Notes: generated by a model not told the origin, from the sequence alone. Numbered from the stretch's first letter, positions 1 through 8,491 are shown. The stretch: 64,000 nt of DNA from Dryocola sp051307055 (GCF_051307055.1 NZ_CP149994.1:3596001-3660000); one strand, 5' to 3'. Made by a program: numbers and translations.

Positions 1-661
1 CCAGATGACCTGTTTCCGCCGCGGTTAAAGCCAGCCGTATGGTTTCGCCGTCTCGCAATTCCCCAAGCAGGATCACATCCGGGTCTTCGCGCAGCGCGGC
101 TTTTAGCCCGGCTGCGAATGTCTGGCAATGCACGCCGGGCTCCCTTTGCTGGATCAGGCATCGTCCGGAGCGATGCACAAACTCCACGGGGTCTTCAAGA
201 GTGAGGATATGCCCATCCAGACGATGATTGAGGCGATCGACCATTGCCGCAAGCGTGGTGGTTTTACCGCTGCCGGTGGCGCCTGTCACCAGGATCAGGC
301 CGTCGGGCATTTGCAGTAGCGACGGAATCATTGGCGGTACGCTTAATTCTTCCAGCTTTGGACAGCCTGATGCGAGCAAACGTAACGCGAGTGAGTAGCC
401 CTGATACTGGCGAAAAGCGTTGACGCGCAGCCGAATATCGCCAGCAAGCGTCACGGCAAAATCTATTTGTCCCGTATCTTCCAGCACTTCTCGCTGCTCC
501 TTCGCAAGCCAGCCCGCAAGCAGGATTTCGGGTTCAGGCGCCGTTTCCGGAAAAGGTTCAAGCCGCCCTTGCCTGCGCCAGCGTGCAGATTGCCCCGAGC
601 ACAGGTGTAGATCGGAAGCGTTATGCTTTACACTAAGGGCCACAATTTCTTCGATATCCAT
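1..661 (-). CDS. yggR: YggR, PilT-like type IV pilus ATPase (partial, C-terminus outside window)
   Basis: Reverse-strand reading frame that starts at the ATG at 661 (MDIEEIVALSVKHN) and runs off the left edge, so about 220 N-terminal residues are present. The Walker A motif GATGSGKT and the downstream EDPVEF and REDPDVILLGELRD (Walker B) motifs identify a secretion/PilT-type ATPase. In E. coli the gene lies divergently beside yggS, as here; the two starts are only 15 bp apart and share a promoter region. PilT-type proteins are cytoplasmic hexameric motors that retract type IV pili. E. coli YggR has no clearly established pilus, so the role here is inferred from family only. Confidence 0.9.
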   Translation of the reverse strand, partial: MDIEEIVALSVKHNASDLHLCSGQSARWRRQGRLEPFPETAPEPEILLAGWLAKEQREVLEDTGQIDFAVTLAGDIRLRVNAFRQYQGYSLALRLLASGCPKLEELSVPPMIPSLLQMPDGLILVTGATGSGKTTTLAAMVDRLNHRLDGHILTLEDPVEFVHRSGRCLIQQREPGVHCQTFAAGLKAALREDPDVILLGELRDGETIRLALTAAETGHL

Positions 662-676
662 ATCACTTTCCAACGT

Positions 677-1381
677 ATGAACGAGATAGCGCACAATCTG
701 GCACAGGTTCACCACAAAATCTCAGCGGCGGCATCGCGCTGCGGGCGTGCTTCCGAAGAAGTTACTTTGCTTGCGGTCAGCAAAACCAAACCTGCGAGCG
801 CCATCGAAGAAGCGGTTGCCGCCGGGCAGCGCGCTTTCGGCGAGAACTATGTCCAGGAAGGCGTGGATAAAATTCGCCACTTTGCTGAAAACGGCGACCA
901 GCCGCTTGAATGGCACTTTATCGGGCCTTTGCAGTCAAACAAAAGTCGTCTGGTTGCCGAGCATTTTGACTGGTGCCATACGGTAGACAGACTGCGCATC
1001 GCCACTCGTCTGAGCGAGCAGCGTCCGGCGGATATGCCGCCGCTTAACGTACTGATTCAAATAAATATTAGCGATGAACATAGCAAATCCGGGATCGCGC
1101 TTAGCGAGCTTGAACAGCTCGCATCTGAAGTTGCCGCGCTGCCGGGTCTGCTGTTACGGGGTTTAATGGCGATTCCCGCGCCTGAACCCGATTACGAGCG
1201 CCAGTTCGCCGTTTGCAGCCGGATGGCCGCGGCATTCGAAACGCTTAAAAACCGTTATTCGACGGTCGATACATTATCTCTGGGCATGACCGATGACATG
1301 GACGCCGCGATTGCCGCAGGCAGCACCATGGTGCGCATTGGAACCGCTATATTCGGCGCGCGGGATTATCCTGCTCGCTAA
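677..1381 (+). CDS. yggS: YggS, PLP homeostasis protein (PLPBP/COG0325)
   Basis: 234 residues, the same length as E. coli YggS when started at 677 (MNEIAHNLAQV). The longer frame from 623 would overlap yggR and is not needed. It is a single-domain fold-type III PLP-binding protein: the PLP lysine is Lys36 in LAVSKTKP, followed by FGENYVQE, HFIGPLQSNK and the C-terminal LSLGMTDDMDAAI and RIGTAIFG phosphate-binding loop. The family binds PLP without a known catalytic reaction and buffers vitamin B6 and amino-acid pools. It is the first gene of the yggS-yggT-yggU-rdgB-hemW run. Confidence 0.96.
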   Translation: MNEIAHNLAQVHHKISAAASRCGRASEEVTLLAVSKTKPASAIEEAVAAGQRAFGENYVQEGVDKIRHFAENGDQPLEWHFIGPLQSNKSRLVAEHFDWCHTVDRLRIATRLSEQRPADMPPLNVLIQINISDEHSKSGIALSELEQLASEVAALPGLLLRGLMAIPAPEPDYERQFAVCSRMAAAFETLKNRYSTVDTLSLGMTDDMDAAIAAGSTMVRIGTAIFGARDYPAR

Positions 1382-1403
1382 ACACTAAACGTTGAGGAAC
1401 GCC

Positions 1404-1970
1404 ATGCAGATGTTGACCTTCCTGCTTTCCACCGTCATTGAGCTGTATGTCATGGTGCTGCTGCTGCGCATCTGGATGCAGTGGGCGCGTACGGATTTCT
1501 ACAATCCGTTTTCACAGTTCGTGGTGAAAGCAACCCAGCCGGTAATCAGCCCGTTACGACGCTTTATTCCGTCGATGGGGCCTGTCGACAGCGCTTCGCT
1601 GCTTATCGCCTTTCTGCTGTGCCTGGTGAAAGCGATGGTGCTTTTCCAGGCTGTCAGCTTCGCGCCGATCATCTGGATTGCCGCCCTGCTGGTGCTGCTG
1701 AAAACCGCAGGCCTGCTGTTCTTCTGGGTGATGATTATCCGGGCGCTGATGAGCTGGGTAAGCCAGGGTCGTAGCCCGGTTGAATTCGTTCTGATGCAGC
1801 TAACCGAACCCTTTATGGCACCGGTGCGCCGCATTCTGCCGGCGATGGGCGGCATCGATTTCTCCGGTATGATCGTGATTCTGGCGCTTTACGCGCTGAA
1901 TATCGGCATTGCCGAGCTGCTGGCGCTTTCCGGCAATATGCTGCTGCCGGGCCTGTGGATGGCGCTTTGA
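1404..1970 (+). CDS. yggT: YggT family integral membrane protein
   Basis: 188 residues from ATG 1404, the length of E. coli YggT; the ATG follows TGAGGAA at 1393-1399. Two YGGT domains are visible, each with hydrophobic helices around a conserved SW/QW and P-x-R-R motif (LRRFIPSMGPVD near residue 50, VRRILPAMGGIDFS near residue 145). The internal repeat is typical of the family. It sits in the inner membrane. Linked functions in other bacteria (osmotic stress, cell division) are not proven for this protein. It starts 22 bp after yggS and ends overlapping the start region of yggU, so it is probably co-transcribed. Confidence 0.95.
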   Translation: MQMLTFLLSTVIELYVMVLLLRIWMQWARTDFYNPFSQFVVKATQPVISPLRRFIPSMGPVDSASLLIAFLLCLVKAMVLFQAVSFAPIIWIAALLVLLKTAGLLFFWVMIIRALMSWVSQGRSPVEFVLMQLTEPFMAPVRRILPAMGGIDFSGMIVILALYALNIGIAELLALSGNMLLPGLWMAL

Positions 1971-2257
1971 GCGCAGTGAATCAAACCGCCGACGGGCTGG
2001 TTTTACGGCTCTATATTCAGCCTAAAGCCAGCCGGGATTCTATTATCGGACTGCACGGCGACGAGCTGAAAGTCGCCATTACCGCCCCACCGGTAGACGG
2101 CAAAGCCAACGCGCATCTGGTAAAATATCTGGCTAAACAGTTCCGCGTCGCCAGAGGCCAGGTGCTGCTTGAGAAAGGCGAGCTGGGCCGCCATAAACAA
2201 CTTAAGATTATCGACCCGCAACAAATCCCGACGGAAGTCGCGGCATTGCTCGAATAA
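1955..2257 (+). CDS. yggU: YggU, DUF167 family protein
   Basis: About 96-100 residues matching E. coli YggU (LYIQPKASRDSI, TAPPVDGKANAHLVKYLAKQF, GELGRHKQLKI). The start is uncertain. ATG 1955 gives 100 residues and overlaps yggT by 16 bp. A TTG at 1967 (LSAVNQ) aligns with the E. coli N-terminus MSAV and overlaps the yggT stop. The DUF167 fold is a small alpha/beta domain of unknown biochemical role that travels with yggT in many genomes. Overlap with yggT argues for translational coupling. Confidence 0.9.
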   Translation: MDGALSAVNQTADGLVLRLYIQPKASRDSIIGLHGDELKVAITAPPVDGKANAHLVKYLAKQFRVARGQVLLEKGELGRHKQLKIIDPQQIPTEVAALLE

Positions 2258-2283
2258 TTACCCAAATTTCACAGGATCCCGCT

Positions 2284-2877
2284 ATGCAAAAAGTTGTCCT
2301 CGCTACCGGTAACGCCGGTAAAGTACGCGAGCTCGCCGATTTACTGCGCGACTTTGGTCTTGATGTCGTGGCGCAAACCGAGCTGGGCGTAGAGTCCGCC
2401 GAAGAAACCGGCCTGACTTTTATTGAGAACGCCATTCTCAAAGCCCGCCACGCGGCGCAGGTCACAGGCCTGCCGGCTATTGCCGATGACTCAGGTCTGG
2501 CTGTCGATATGCTTGACGGCGCGCCGGGAATTTATTCCGCGCGTTACGCCGGCGAGGATGCCACCGACCAGCAAAATCTTGAGAAGCTGCTTGCTACGCT
2601 CAAAGACGTGCCGGACGACCAGCGCCAGGCGCAGTTCCACTGCGTGCTGGTCTATATGCGCCATGCCGCAGACCCAACGCCGCTGGTGTTTCACGGCAGC
2701 TGGGCCGGGGAAATCACTCGCGAGGCCGCGGGCGCAGGCGGCTTTGGCTATGATCCAATCTTCTTTGTCCCGGGCGAGGGCAAAACCGCCGCGGAGCTAA
2801 CCCGCGACGAGAAACGCGCGATATCCCACCGGGGACAAGCGTTGAAACTGTTACTGGAAGCAATGAAAAATGGCTAA
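2284..2877 (+). CDS. rdgB: RdgB, dITP/XTP pyrophosphatase
   Basis: 197 residues. It hydrolyses deaminated purine nucleoside triphosphates (dITP, XTP) to monophosphates, keeping hypoxanthine and xanthine out of DNA. Family motifs are all present: ATGNAGKVRE at the N-terminus for substrate phosphates, the catalytic ADDSGL near residue 69, and GFGYDPIF near residue 155. The 3' end overlaps the hemW start by 8 bp (hemW ATG at 2870), an operon arrangement shared with E. coli. Confidence 0.97.
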   Translation: MQKVVLATGNAGKVRELADLLRDFGLDVVAQTELGVESAEETGLTFIENAILKARHAAQVTGLPAIADDSGLAVDMLDGAPGIYSARYAGEDATDQQNLEKLLATLKDVPDDQRQAQFHCVLVYMRHAADPTPLVFHGSWAGEITREAAGAGGFGYDPIFFVPGEGKTAAELTRDEKRAISHRGQALKLLLEAMKNG

Positions 2878-4006
2878 CCTGCCACCCCTGAGTCTTTATA
2901 TTCACATTCCCTGGTGCGTGCAGAAGTGCCCCTACTGTGACTTCAACTCGCACGCGCTCAAAGGCGAGGTGCCGCATGATGAGTACGTCAGCCACCTGCT
3001 GCGCGATCTGGATAACGACGCGCCAATGTCGCAAGGACGTGAAGTAAAGACCATCTTTATCGGTGGCGGTACGCCAAGCTTGCTTTCAAGCGAGGCGATG
3101 CAAACCCTGCTCGACGGCGTGCGTACGCGCCTGCCGCTGGCAGCAGATGCAGAAATTACTATGGAAGCGAACCCTGGCACGGTCGAGGCCGATCGTTTCA
3201 ACGGCTATCAGCGCGCCGGCGTGAACCGTATCTCAATCGGCGTGCAAAGCTTCAGCGAGCCGAAGCTCAAGCGTCTGGGACGAATTCATGATTCAGGTGA
3301 GGCAAAGCGAGCGGCGAATCTGGCAAGCGGCCTTGGCCTGCGCAGCTTTAACCTTGATCTGATGCACGGCCTGCCGGATCAGTCGCTTGAAGAAGCGCTG
3401 GACGACCTGCGCCAGGCGATAGCGCTGAATCCCCCGCACCTGTCCTGGTATCAGCTGACCATCGAACCGAATACGCTGTTCGGTTCTCGTCCGCCAAAAC
3501 TGCCGGACGATGACGCGCTGTGGGATATTTTTGAACAGGGCGACAGGCTGCTGACCGCCGCGGGCTATCGGCAGTATGAAACCTCCGCCTACGCCAAACC
3601 GGGCTACCAGTGCCAGCACAACCTGAACTACTGGCGCTTCGGAGACTATCTGGGAATCGGCTGCGGCGCACACGGTAAAATCACCTTTGCAGACGGGCGT
3701 ATTCTGCGAACCGCCAAAACACGTCACCCGCGCGGCTATATGGAAGGCAAGTACCTCGACCGCCAGCATGATGTGGAACAGGCCGATAAACCATTCGAGT
3801 TCTTTATGAACCGCTTTCGCCTGCTGGAAGCCGCGCCGCGCAATGAATTCAGGCTATATACCGGGCTTGATGAGTCAGTTATCCGTCCGCAGTTAGATGA
3901 AGCCATTGCGAAGGATTACCTGATGGAGACGGCGGAGCACTGGCAGATAACCGAACACGGCAAGCTGTTTCTGAACTCGCTGCTGGAGCTGTTTCTGGCG
4001 GAGTGA
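2870..4006 (+). CDS. hemW: HemW, radical SAM heme chaperone
   Basis: 378 residues. The radical SAM cluster motif is Cys16-x3-Cys20-x2-Cys23 (PWCVQKCPYCD). It lacks the fourth cysteine that marks true coproporphyrinogen oxidase HemN, which assigns it to the HemW heme-chaperone subfamily. GGGTPS follows near residue 68 and a C-terminal HemN_C domain contains HNLNYWRFGDYLGIGCGAHG. HemW passes heme to respiratory membrane proteins. It is the last gene of the rdgB-hemW pair; a REP-like element and the 51-bp repeat array begin 11 bp after its stop. Confidence 0.96.
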   Translation: MANLPPLSLYIHIPWCVQKCPYCDFNSHALKGEVPHDEYVSHLLRDLDNDAPMSQGREVKTIFIGGGTPSLLSSEAMQTLLDGVRTRLPLAADAEITMEANPGTVEADRFNGYQRAGVNRISIGVQSFSEPKLKRLGRIHDSGEAKRAANLASGLGLRSFNLDLMHGLPDQSLEEALDDLRQAIALNPPHLSWYQLTIEPNTLFGSRPPKLPDDDALWDIFEQGDRLLTAAGYRQYETSAYAKPGYQCQHNLNYWRFGDYLGIGCGAHGKITFADGRILRTAKTRHPRGYMEGKYLDRQHDVEQADKPFEFFMNRFRLLEAAPRNEFRLYTGLDESVIRPQLDEAIAKDYLMETAEHWQITEHGKLFLNSLLELFLAE

Positions 4007-4017
4007 CTGAAAGAGAT

Positions 4018-4948
4018 GGCGGATGGCGCGTTGCTTATCCGCCCTACGGAAAGTTTAGTAATTGTAGGACGGATAATCCGTCCTACGGTAATGACTGTAA
4101 TTGCAGAGCGGATAAGCGTAGCGCCATCCGTTTCACGATAACGATTAGCAATTGTAGGGCAGATAAACGTAGCGCCATCCGTCCCACGGAAACGATTAGC
4201 AATTGCAGGGCGGATAAGCGTAGCGCCATCCGTCCCACGGTAACGATTAGCAATTGCAGCGCGAATAAGCGTAGCGCCATCCGTTTCACGGTAACGATTA
4301 GCAGTTGCAGGGCGGATAAGCGTAGCCCCATCCATCCCACGGTAACGATTAGCAGTTGCAGCGCGGATAAGCGTAGCCCCATCCGTCCCACGGTAACGGT
4401 TAGCAGTTGCAGGGCGGATAAGCGTAGCCCCATCCATACCGCGATAACAATTAGCAATTGCAGGGCGGATAAGCGTAGCGCCATCCGTTTCACGGTAACG
4501 ATTAGCAATTGCAGCGCGAATAAGCGTAGCGCCATTCGTTCCACGGTAACAATTAGCAATGCATGACGATTAAGCGTAGCGCCATCCGTCCCACGGGAAC
4601 GATTAGCAATTGCAGCGCGGATAAGCGTAGCGCCATCCGTTCCACGGTAACGATTAGCAATTGCAGGGCGGATAAGCGTAGCGCCATCCGTTCCACGGTA
4701 ACGATTAGCAATTGTAGGGCAGATAAACGTAGCGCCATCCGTCCCACGGGAACGATTAGCAGTTGCAGCGCGAATAAGCGTAGCGCCATTCGTTCCACGG
4801 TAACAATTAGCAATGCATGACGATTAAGCGTAGCGCCATCCGTTCCACGGTAACGATTAGCAGTTGCGGGACGGATAAACGTAGCGCCATCCGTCCCACG
4901 GTAACGATTAGCAATTGTAGGGCGGATAAGCGTAGCGCCATCCGCCGC
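4018..4948. repeat. Array of about 17 tandem 51-bp REP-like units
   Basis: A classic REP-type imperfect palindrome at 4018-4047 leads into direct repeats. Unit boundaries (the GATTAGC motif) fall at 4143, 4194, 4245, 4296, 4347, 4398, 4449, 4500, 4551, 4601, 4652, 4703, 4754, 4805, 4855 and 4906, preceded by a divergent unit at 4092. The period is 51 bp except two 50-bp units (4551 and 4805). Each unit holds a bulged palindrome (CGGATAAGCG, TAG, CGCCATCCG) and a linker of about 29 bp (TCCCACGGTAACGATTAGC, AATTGCAGGG). Units differ at a few positions (CGCCAT/CCCCAT, GGCGGATAAG/GCGCGAATAAG). It occupies the place of ansB/yggM in E. coli. Because 51 is a multiple of 3 and the unit lacks stops in several frames, long spurious reading frames cross it. 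Confidence 0.95.
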
Positions 4949-4954
4949 TTAAAA

Positions 4955-5671
4955 TTACTTCAGGGTCTCAACCAGCCCTTTACGCTGGCCTTCCAGCGTC
5001 ACCACTTTGCTGCATACGTCGCGGCCAAACTGTTCAAAATCTTTTTCCTGATTTTTCCACTCGTTCTGAATCGAGGTTTGCAGGCCGCCCAGGCTGCCCA
5101 ATACGCCCTGTAACGGGTTGCCGCCGCCTTTAAGCACCGCTTTGGCGCCCATCTCATTGATGCTGTCCTGCAGGATGCCGCCCATCGCCTGGTTTACCAG
5201 GTTCTGGCCGTCGGCGCGTACCTGATCGATCGCTTTATAGTGGAAGGTTAAACCGTCCTGGCGAGGTTCAATGATGCGGTTCATCTGCTCTTTAAGCTGC
5301 GCATCCAGTTTGGTCAGGCGGCTACGCATATTGCTGCTCTCGCCTACTTCCTGCGCGATAATTTTATCCAGCGCTACGCGGCCTTTTTCTACGCGGCTAC
5401 GCGCGCCTGCGTCAATCCACGGCAGATCGGTACGCAATGCCCGCTGATAGTTAACCGCCAGCTGGCGCTGCGTTGCATTTAAGGTGTGCGGCTTGCCGTT
5501 AAACTGCAGGCTGCCGTCCGGGGCGATAACTAAATTGCCGTTCTCGCCAACGACCTGCACGGACTGCGGGTTAATGACCACGTCGTCGCGCGGGTTCACG
5601 CTGCATTTATAATCGGCCTGCGCCTGCAAAGCGGTGAGGAGCAGAACGCCCATTAAAGCCTTACGAATCAT
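4955..5671 (-). CDS. yggN: YggN, DUF2884 periplasmic protein
   Basis: 238 residues with a typical signal peptide (MIRKALMGVLLLTALQAQA, cleavage after about residue 19), so it is exported. The body matches the E. coli YggN/DUF2884 family: an early Cys (YKCSVNP), an NGKPHTL segment, and a long helical C-terminal half. Its function is unknown. It is transcribed toward the repeat array, with its stop only a few bases from the last repeat unit, so the array may form the 3' end of its mRNA. It lies upstream of nothing on this strand except yggL-trmB, which may be co-transcribed with it. Confidence 0.92.
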   Translation of the reverse strand: MIRKALMGVLLLTALQAQADYKCSVNPRDDVVINPQSVQVVGENGNLVIAPDGSLQFNGKPHTLNATQRQLAVNYQRALRTDLPWIDAGARSRVEKGRVALDKIIAQEVGESSNMRSRLTKLDAQLKEQMNRIIEPRQDGLTFHYKAIDQVRADGQNLVNQAMGGILQDSINEMGAKAVLKGGGNPLQGVLGSLGGLQTSIQNEWKNQEKDFEQFGRDVCSKVVTLEGQRKGLVETLK

Positions 5672-5724
5672 AGCTACTCCAGATAAAAAACGGGCCGGCT
5701 AAACCGGCCCGTAGAGACTGACTA

Positions 5725-6051
5725 TCAATCCCACCAGACGTCGAAGAGATCGCTGGTACGAACGTCTTCAAGCTTGTGCTCTTCAAGCCATTTACGCACC
5801 AGAGCCTGATGCTCTTCGGTACACTTGCCTGTCTCCTGCATGCAGATGAGGCCATCCCATGTCAGGTGGCCGCCGCCGTCAAAGGCGAGGCCGTTTTTAT
5901 CGATGGCATCATTAATAAATGCATCAACCGTTTTATTAATATGCTCTTCCGAGGTGCCTTCCGGGAAACGCCATGCAACCGAGAACCCCAGCTCCTGGAA
6001 TTCGTCGATATGCATTTTCTTACGCAGACGACGGCTACGATTTTTTGCCAT
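5725..6051 (-). CDS. yggL: YggL, DUF469 family protein
   Basis: 108 residues from ATG 6051 (MAKNRSRRLRKKMHIDEF), the E. coli start; the longer frame to 6081 would extend into trmB. A basic N-terminus is followed by acidic stretches and a WWD C-terminus. YggL is a small cytoplasmic protein with a reported ribosome association in E. coli; I see no catalytic motif. Its ATG overlaps the trmB stop, so trmB-yggL are translationally coupled. Confidence 0.94.
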   Translation of the reverse strand: MAKNRSRRLRKKMHIDEFQELGFSVAWRFPEGTSEEHINKTVDAFINDAIDKNGLAFDGGGHLTWDGLICMQETGKCTEEHQALVRKWLEEHKLEDVRTSDLFDVWWD

Positions 6052-6770
6052 TATTTTACCCTCTCGAACATTAAGTCCCATACGCCGTGACCAAGACGAT
6101 GGCCACGCTGTTCAAATTTGGTCACCGGACGCGAATCCGGACGCGGTACGTAGTCGTTACTCTCCGACTGGTTTTGGTAACCGTCGATAGAAGACATCAC
6201 TTCGAGCATGTGTTCAGCATAAGGTTCCCAGTCGGTTGCCATATGAAACACGCCGCCCAGCTTCAGTTTACGTTTCACCAGCTCCGCAAAAGGCACCTGC
6301 ACGATACGGCGTTTATTATGACGCGCTTTGTGCCATGGATCAGGGAAAAAGAGCTGAACCATGTTTAAAGAATTGTCAGGAATCATGTTTTCCAACACTT
6401 CCACCGCGTCGTGGCACATTACGCGCAGGTTATCGACGCCCGCTTCATGCGCGGTGCTCAGACAGGCGCCCACGCCCGGCGAGTGCACTTCGATGCCGAG
6501 GAAGTTTTGCTCAGGCAAAGCCTGCGCCATAGCTACAAGCGACGAGCCCATACCAAAACCGATTTCCAGCGTAACCGGCGCTTCACGGCCAAACAGAGCG
6601 GCGAAATCGGCAGGCGCGGCTGCATATTCAACGCCCATCACCGGCCAGTAATTTTCCAGCGCGTGCTCCTGGCCTTTGGTCAGGCGACCCTGGCGGCGGA
6701 CAAAGCTCCGAATCCGGCGCAGCGCGCGGCCTTCTTCATTAAATTCCGGTGAAATGACGTCATTCTTCAT
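6051..6770 (-). CDS. trmB: TrmB, tRNA (guanine-N7-)-methyltransferase
   Basis: 239 residues, as in E. coli. It methylates G46 of the tRNA variable loop using SAM. The SAM-binding motif LEIGFGMGSSLV lies near residue 70, with FLGIEVHSPGV after it and the catalytic-region motif FFPDPWHKARHNKRR near residue 145. The C-terminal TKFEQRGHRLGHGVWDL is diagnostic of TrmB. It is first in the trmB-yggL-yggN run and divergent from mutY, with a 154-bp gap holding both promoters. Confidence 0.97.
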   Translation of the reverse strand: MKNDVISPEFNEEGRALRRIRSFVRRQGRLTKGQEHALENYWPVMGVEYAAAPADFAALFGREAPVTLEIGFGMGSSLVAMAQALPEQNFLGIEVHSPGVGACLSTAHEAGVDNLRVMCHDAVEVLENMIPDNSLNMVQLFFPDPWHKARHNKRRIVQVPFAELVKRKLKLGGVFHMATDWEPYAEHMLEVMSSIDGYQNQSESNDYVPRPDSRPVTKFEQRGHRLGHGVWDLMFERVK

Positions 6771-6924
6771 GGGTTTTAGCTACGTGTTAGTGTTCGGGAA
6801 ACGGGCATTATCCAAAGTTAGTGGTCAGTTGCAAGAACAAGCACAGGAAAGTTCCGGTTTACAGCCCTCCGTGGTCTGTGCTGGAATCGGCACCCTGATT
6901 TAACCCTTTGCCGGATGCCCCGCG

Positions 6925-8013
6925 TTGACGATACAAGCGCCCCAATTCGCCCGCCAGGTTCTTGACTGGTACCACAAGTACGGGCGTAAAACGCTGCCCT
7001 GGCAGCAAGAGAAGACGCCTTACAAAGTATGGCTCTCGGAAGTGATGTTGCAACAAACGCAGGTCACCACCGTTATTCCTTACTTTGAACGCTTTATGGC
7101 GCGTTTCCCGACCGTGACGGATCTCGCCGGTGCGCCGCTTGATGAGGTTCTGCATTTGTGGACCGGCCTCGGTTACTACGCACGTGCGCGCAATCTTCAT
7201 AAGGCTGCGCAGACGGTCGCAAATCAGCACGGCGGCGTTTTCCCGGAAACCTTTGATGAGGTTGCGGCGCTGCCCGGCGTTGGGCGTTCTACGGCCGGCG
7301 CGATTTTATCGCTGTCGCTCGGCAAACATTTCCCCATTCTGGACGGCAACGTAAAACGCGTTCTTGCGCGTTGCTATGCCATTGAAGGCTGGCCGGGCAA
7401 AAAGGATGTGGAGAAACGCCTGTGGGAAATAGCCGAACGGGTCACACCCGCGGAGGGCGTCAGCCAGTTTAACCAGGCGATGATGGATCTGGGCGCCATG
7501 GTTTGCACCCGTTCGAAGCCCAAATGCGAACTTTGCCCGTTAAACAACGGCTGCGTGGCTTATGCCAACCACAGCTGGGCAAACTATCCGGGGAAAAAAC
7601 CGAAAGTCACGCTGCCGGAACGCACCGGCTATATGCTGATGATGCAGCAGGCGGACGAGGTGTTTCTCGCGCAGCGTCCCGCCGTTGGTTTATGGGGAGG
7701 CCTGTACTGTTTCCCCCAGTTCTCTACCGAAGCAGAACTGCGCGAGTGGCTGGCGCAACGCCATATTCCGGCCGATAATCTCACGCAGTTAACCGCTTTC
7801 CGCCATACGTTTAGCCATTTCCACCTGGATATTGTGCCAATGTGGCTTCCCGTGCATTCATTCGCGGGATGCATGGATGAAGGAACCGCTCTCTGGTATA
7901 ACTTAGCGCAGCCGCCTTCCGTTGGACTGGCCGCCCCAGTGGAGCGCCTGTTACAGCAATTACATGCAGAGCCGGTAGTGATTAACGCTGCCCGGGCTCT
8001 TGAAGAGGAATGA
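6925..8013 (+). CDS. mutY: MutY, adenine DNA glycosylase
   Basis: 362 residues. It removes adenine mispaired with 8-oxoguanine. Catalytic Glu39 is in SEVMLQQTQV, the helix-hairpin-helix is LPGVGRSTAGAI, Asp140 sits in ILDGNVKRVL, and the iron-sulfur cluster ligands are the C-x6-C-x2-C-x5-C of CTRSKPKCELCPLNNGC. A Nudix-like C-terminal domain follows (LWGGLYCFPQF, FRHTFSHFHLDI). No ATG is available near the N-terminus: TTG 6925 is the best start, and the codon aligned with the E. coli ATG is ATA (6931). It overlaps yggX by 4 bp if yggX starts at 8010. Confidence 0.96.
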   Translation: MTIQAPQFARQVLDWYHKYGRKTLPWQQEKTPYKVWLSEVMLQQTQVTTVIPYFERFMARFPTVTDLAGAPLDEVLHLWTGLGYYARARNLHKAAQTVANQHGGVFPETFDEVAALPGVGRSTAGAILSLSLGKHFPILDGNVKRVLARCYAIEGWPGKKDVEKRLWEIAERVTPAEGVSQFNQAMMDLGAMVCTRSKPKCELCPLNNGCVAYANHSWANYPGKKPKVTLPERTGYMLMMQQADEVFLAQRPAVGLWGGLYCFPQFSTEAELREWLAQRHIPADNLTQLTAFRHTFSHFHLDIVPMWLPVHSFAGCMDEGTALWYNLAQPPSVGLAAPVERLLQQLHAEPVVINAARALEEE

Positions 8014-8015
8014 TT

Positions 8016-8288
8016 ATGAGCAGAACAATTTTTTGTACCTACCTGCAACGCGAGGCCGAAGGCCAGGACTTTCAGCTCTATCCGGGCGAGCTGGGCAAGC
8101 GCATCTATAACGAGATTTCCAAAGAAGCCTGGGCGCAGTGGCAGACCAAACAAACCATGCTTATCAACGAACGCAAAATGAGCATGATGAACCCGGAGCA
8201 CCGCAAAGCGCTGGAAGCCGAAATGGTGAACTTCCTGTTCGAAGGCAAAGAAGTCCACATTGAAGGCTTCACGCCGCCAGAAAAATAA
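8016..8288 (+). CDS. yggX: YggX, Fe(II)-trafficking protein
   Basis: 90 residues starting MSRTIFCTYLQREAEG. ATG 8016 has GAGGAA at 8005-8010; the ATG at 8010 overlapping the mutY stop is also possible but adds only MI. The conserved single cysteine Cys7 and the YNEISKEAW, EMVNFLFEGK segments match E. coli YggX. It protects iron-sulfur clusters and limits oxidative damage, fitting its coupling to mutY; in E. coli it belongs to the SoxRS-linked oxidative response. Confidence 0.96.
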   Translation: MSRTIFCTYLQREAEGQDFQLYPGELGKRIYNEISKEAWAQWQTKQTMLINERKMSMMNPEHRKALEAEMVNFLFEGKEVHIEGFTPPEK

Positions 8289-8491
8289 TAAAAGGGTCAT
8301 CGGCCTTTCGAGTCTGCTGGCAAAGTCCTGGGATGTTAAAAGTCGCTTTGCCGGTACTTTTAAAAATAAGGGATGATGCTTTCTGATTTACCCCAGGCAC
8401 CTGAAAACCATACATTTCGGGTGTCTGGCATCAATCTGAAAAGGACATCGGCCATTTTTTGCTAACCACAACACGCCAACACCTACATGGA

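Noticed and set aside
4018..4948. CRISPR array
   Set aside because: The period is regular, but the whole 51-bp unit including the linker is repeated; there are no unique spacers and no cas genes nearby.
3916..5113. Proteins of 98-187 residues with 17-residue repeats
   Set aside because: They exist only because the 51-bp period keeps several frames open on both strands; there are no ribosome sites, and the two 50-bp units break the frames.
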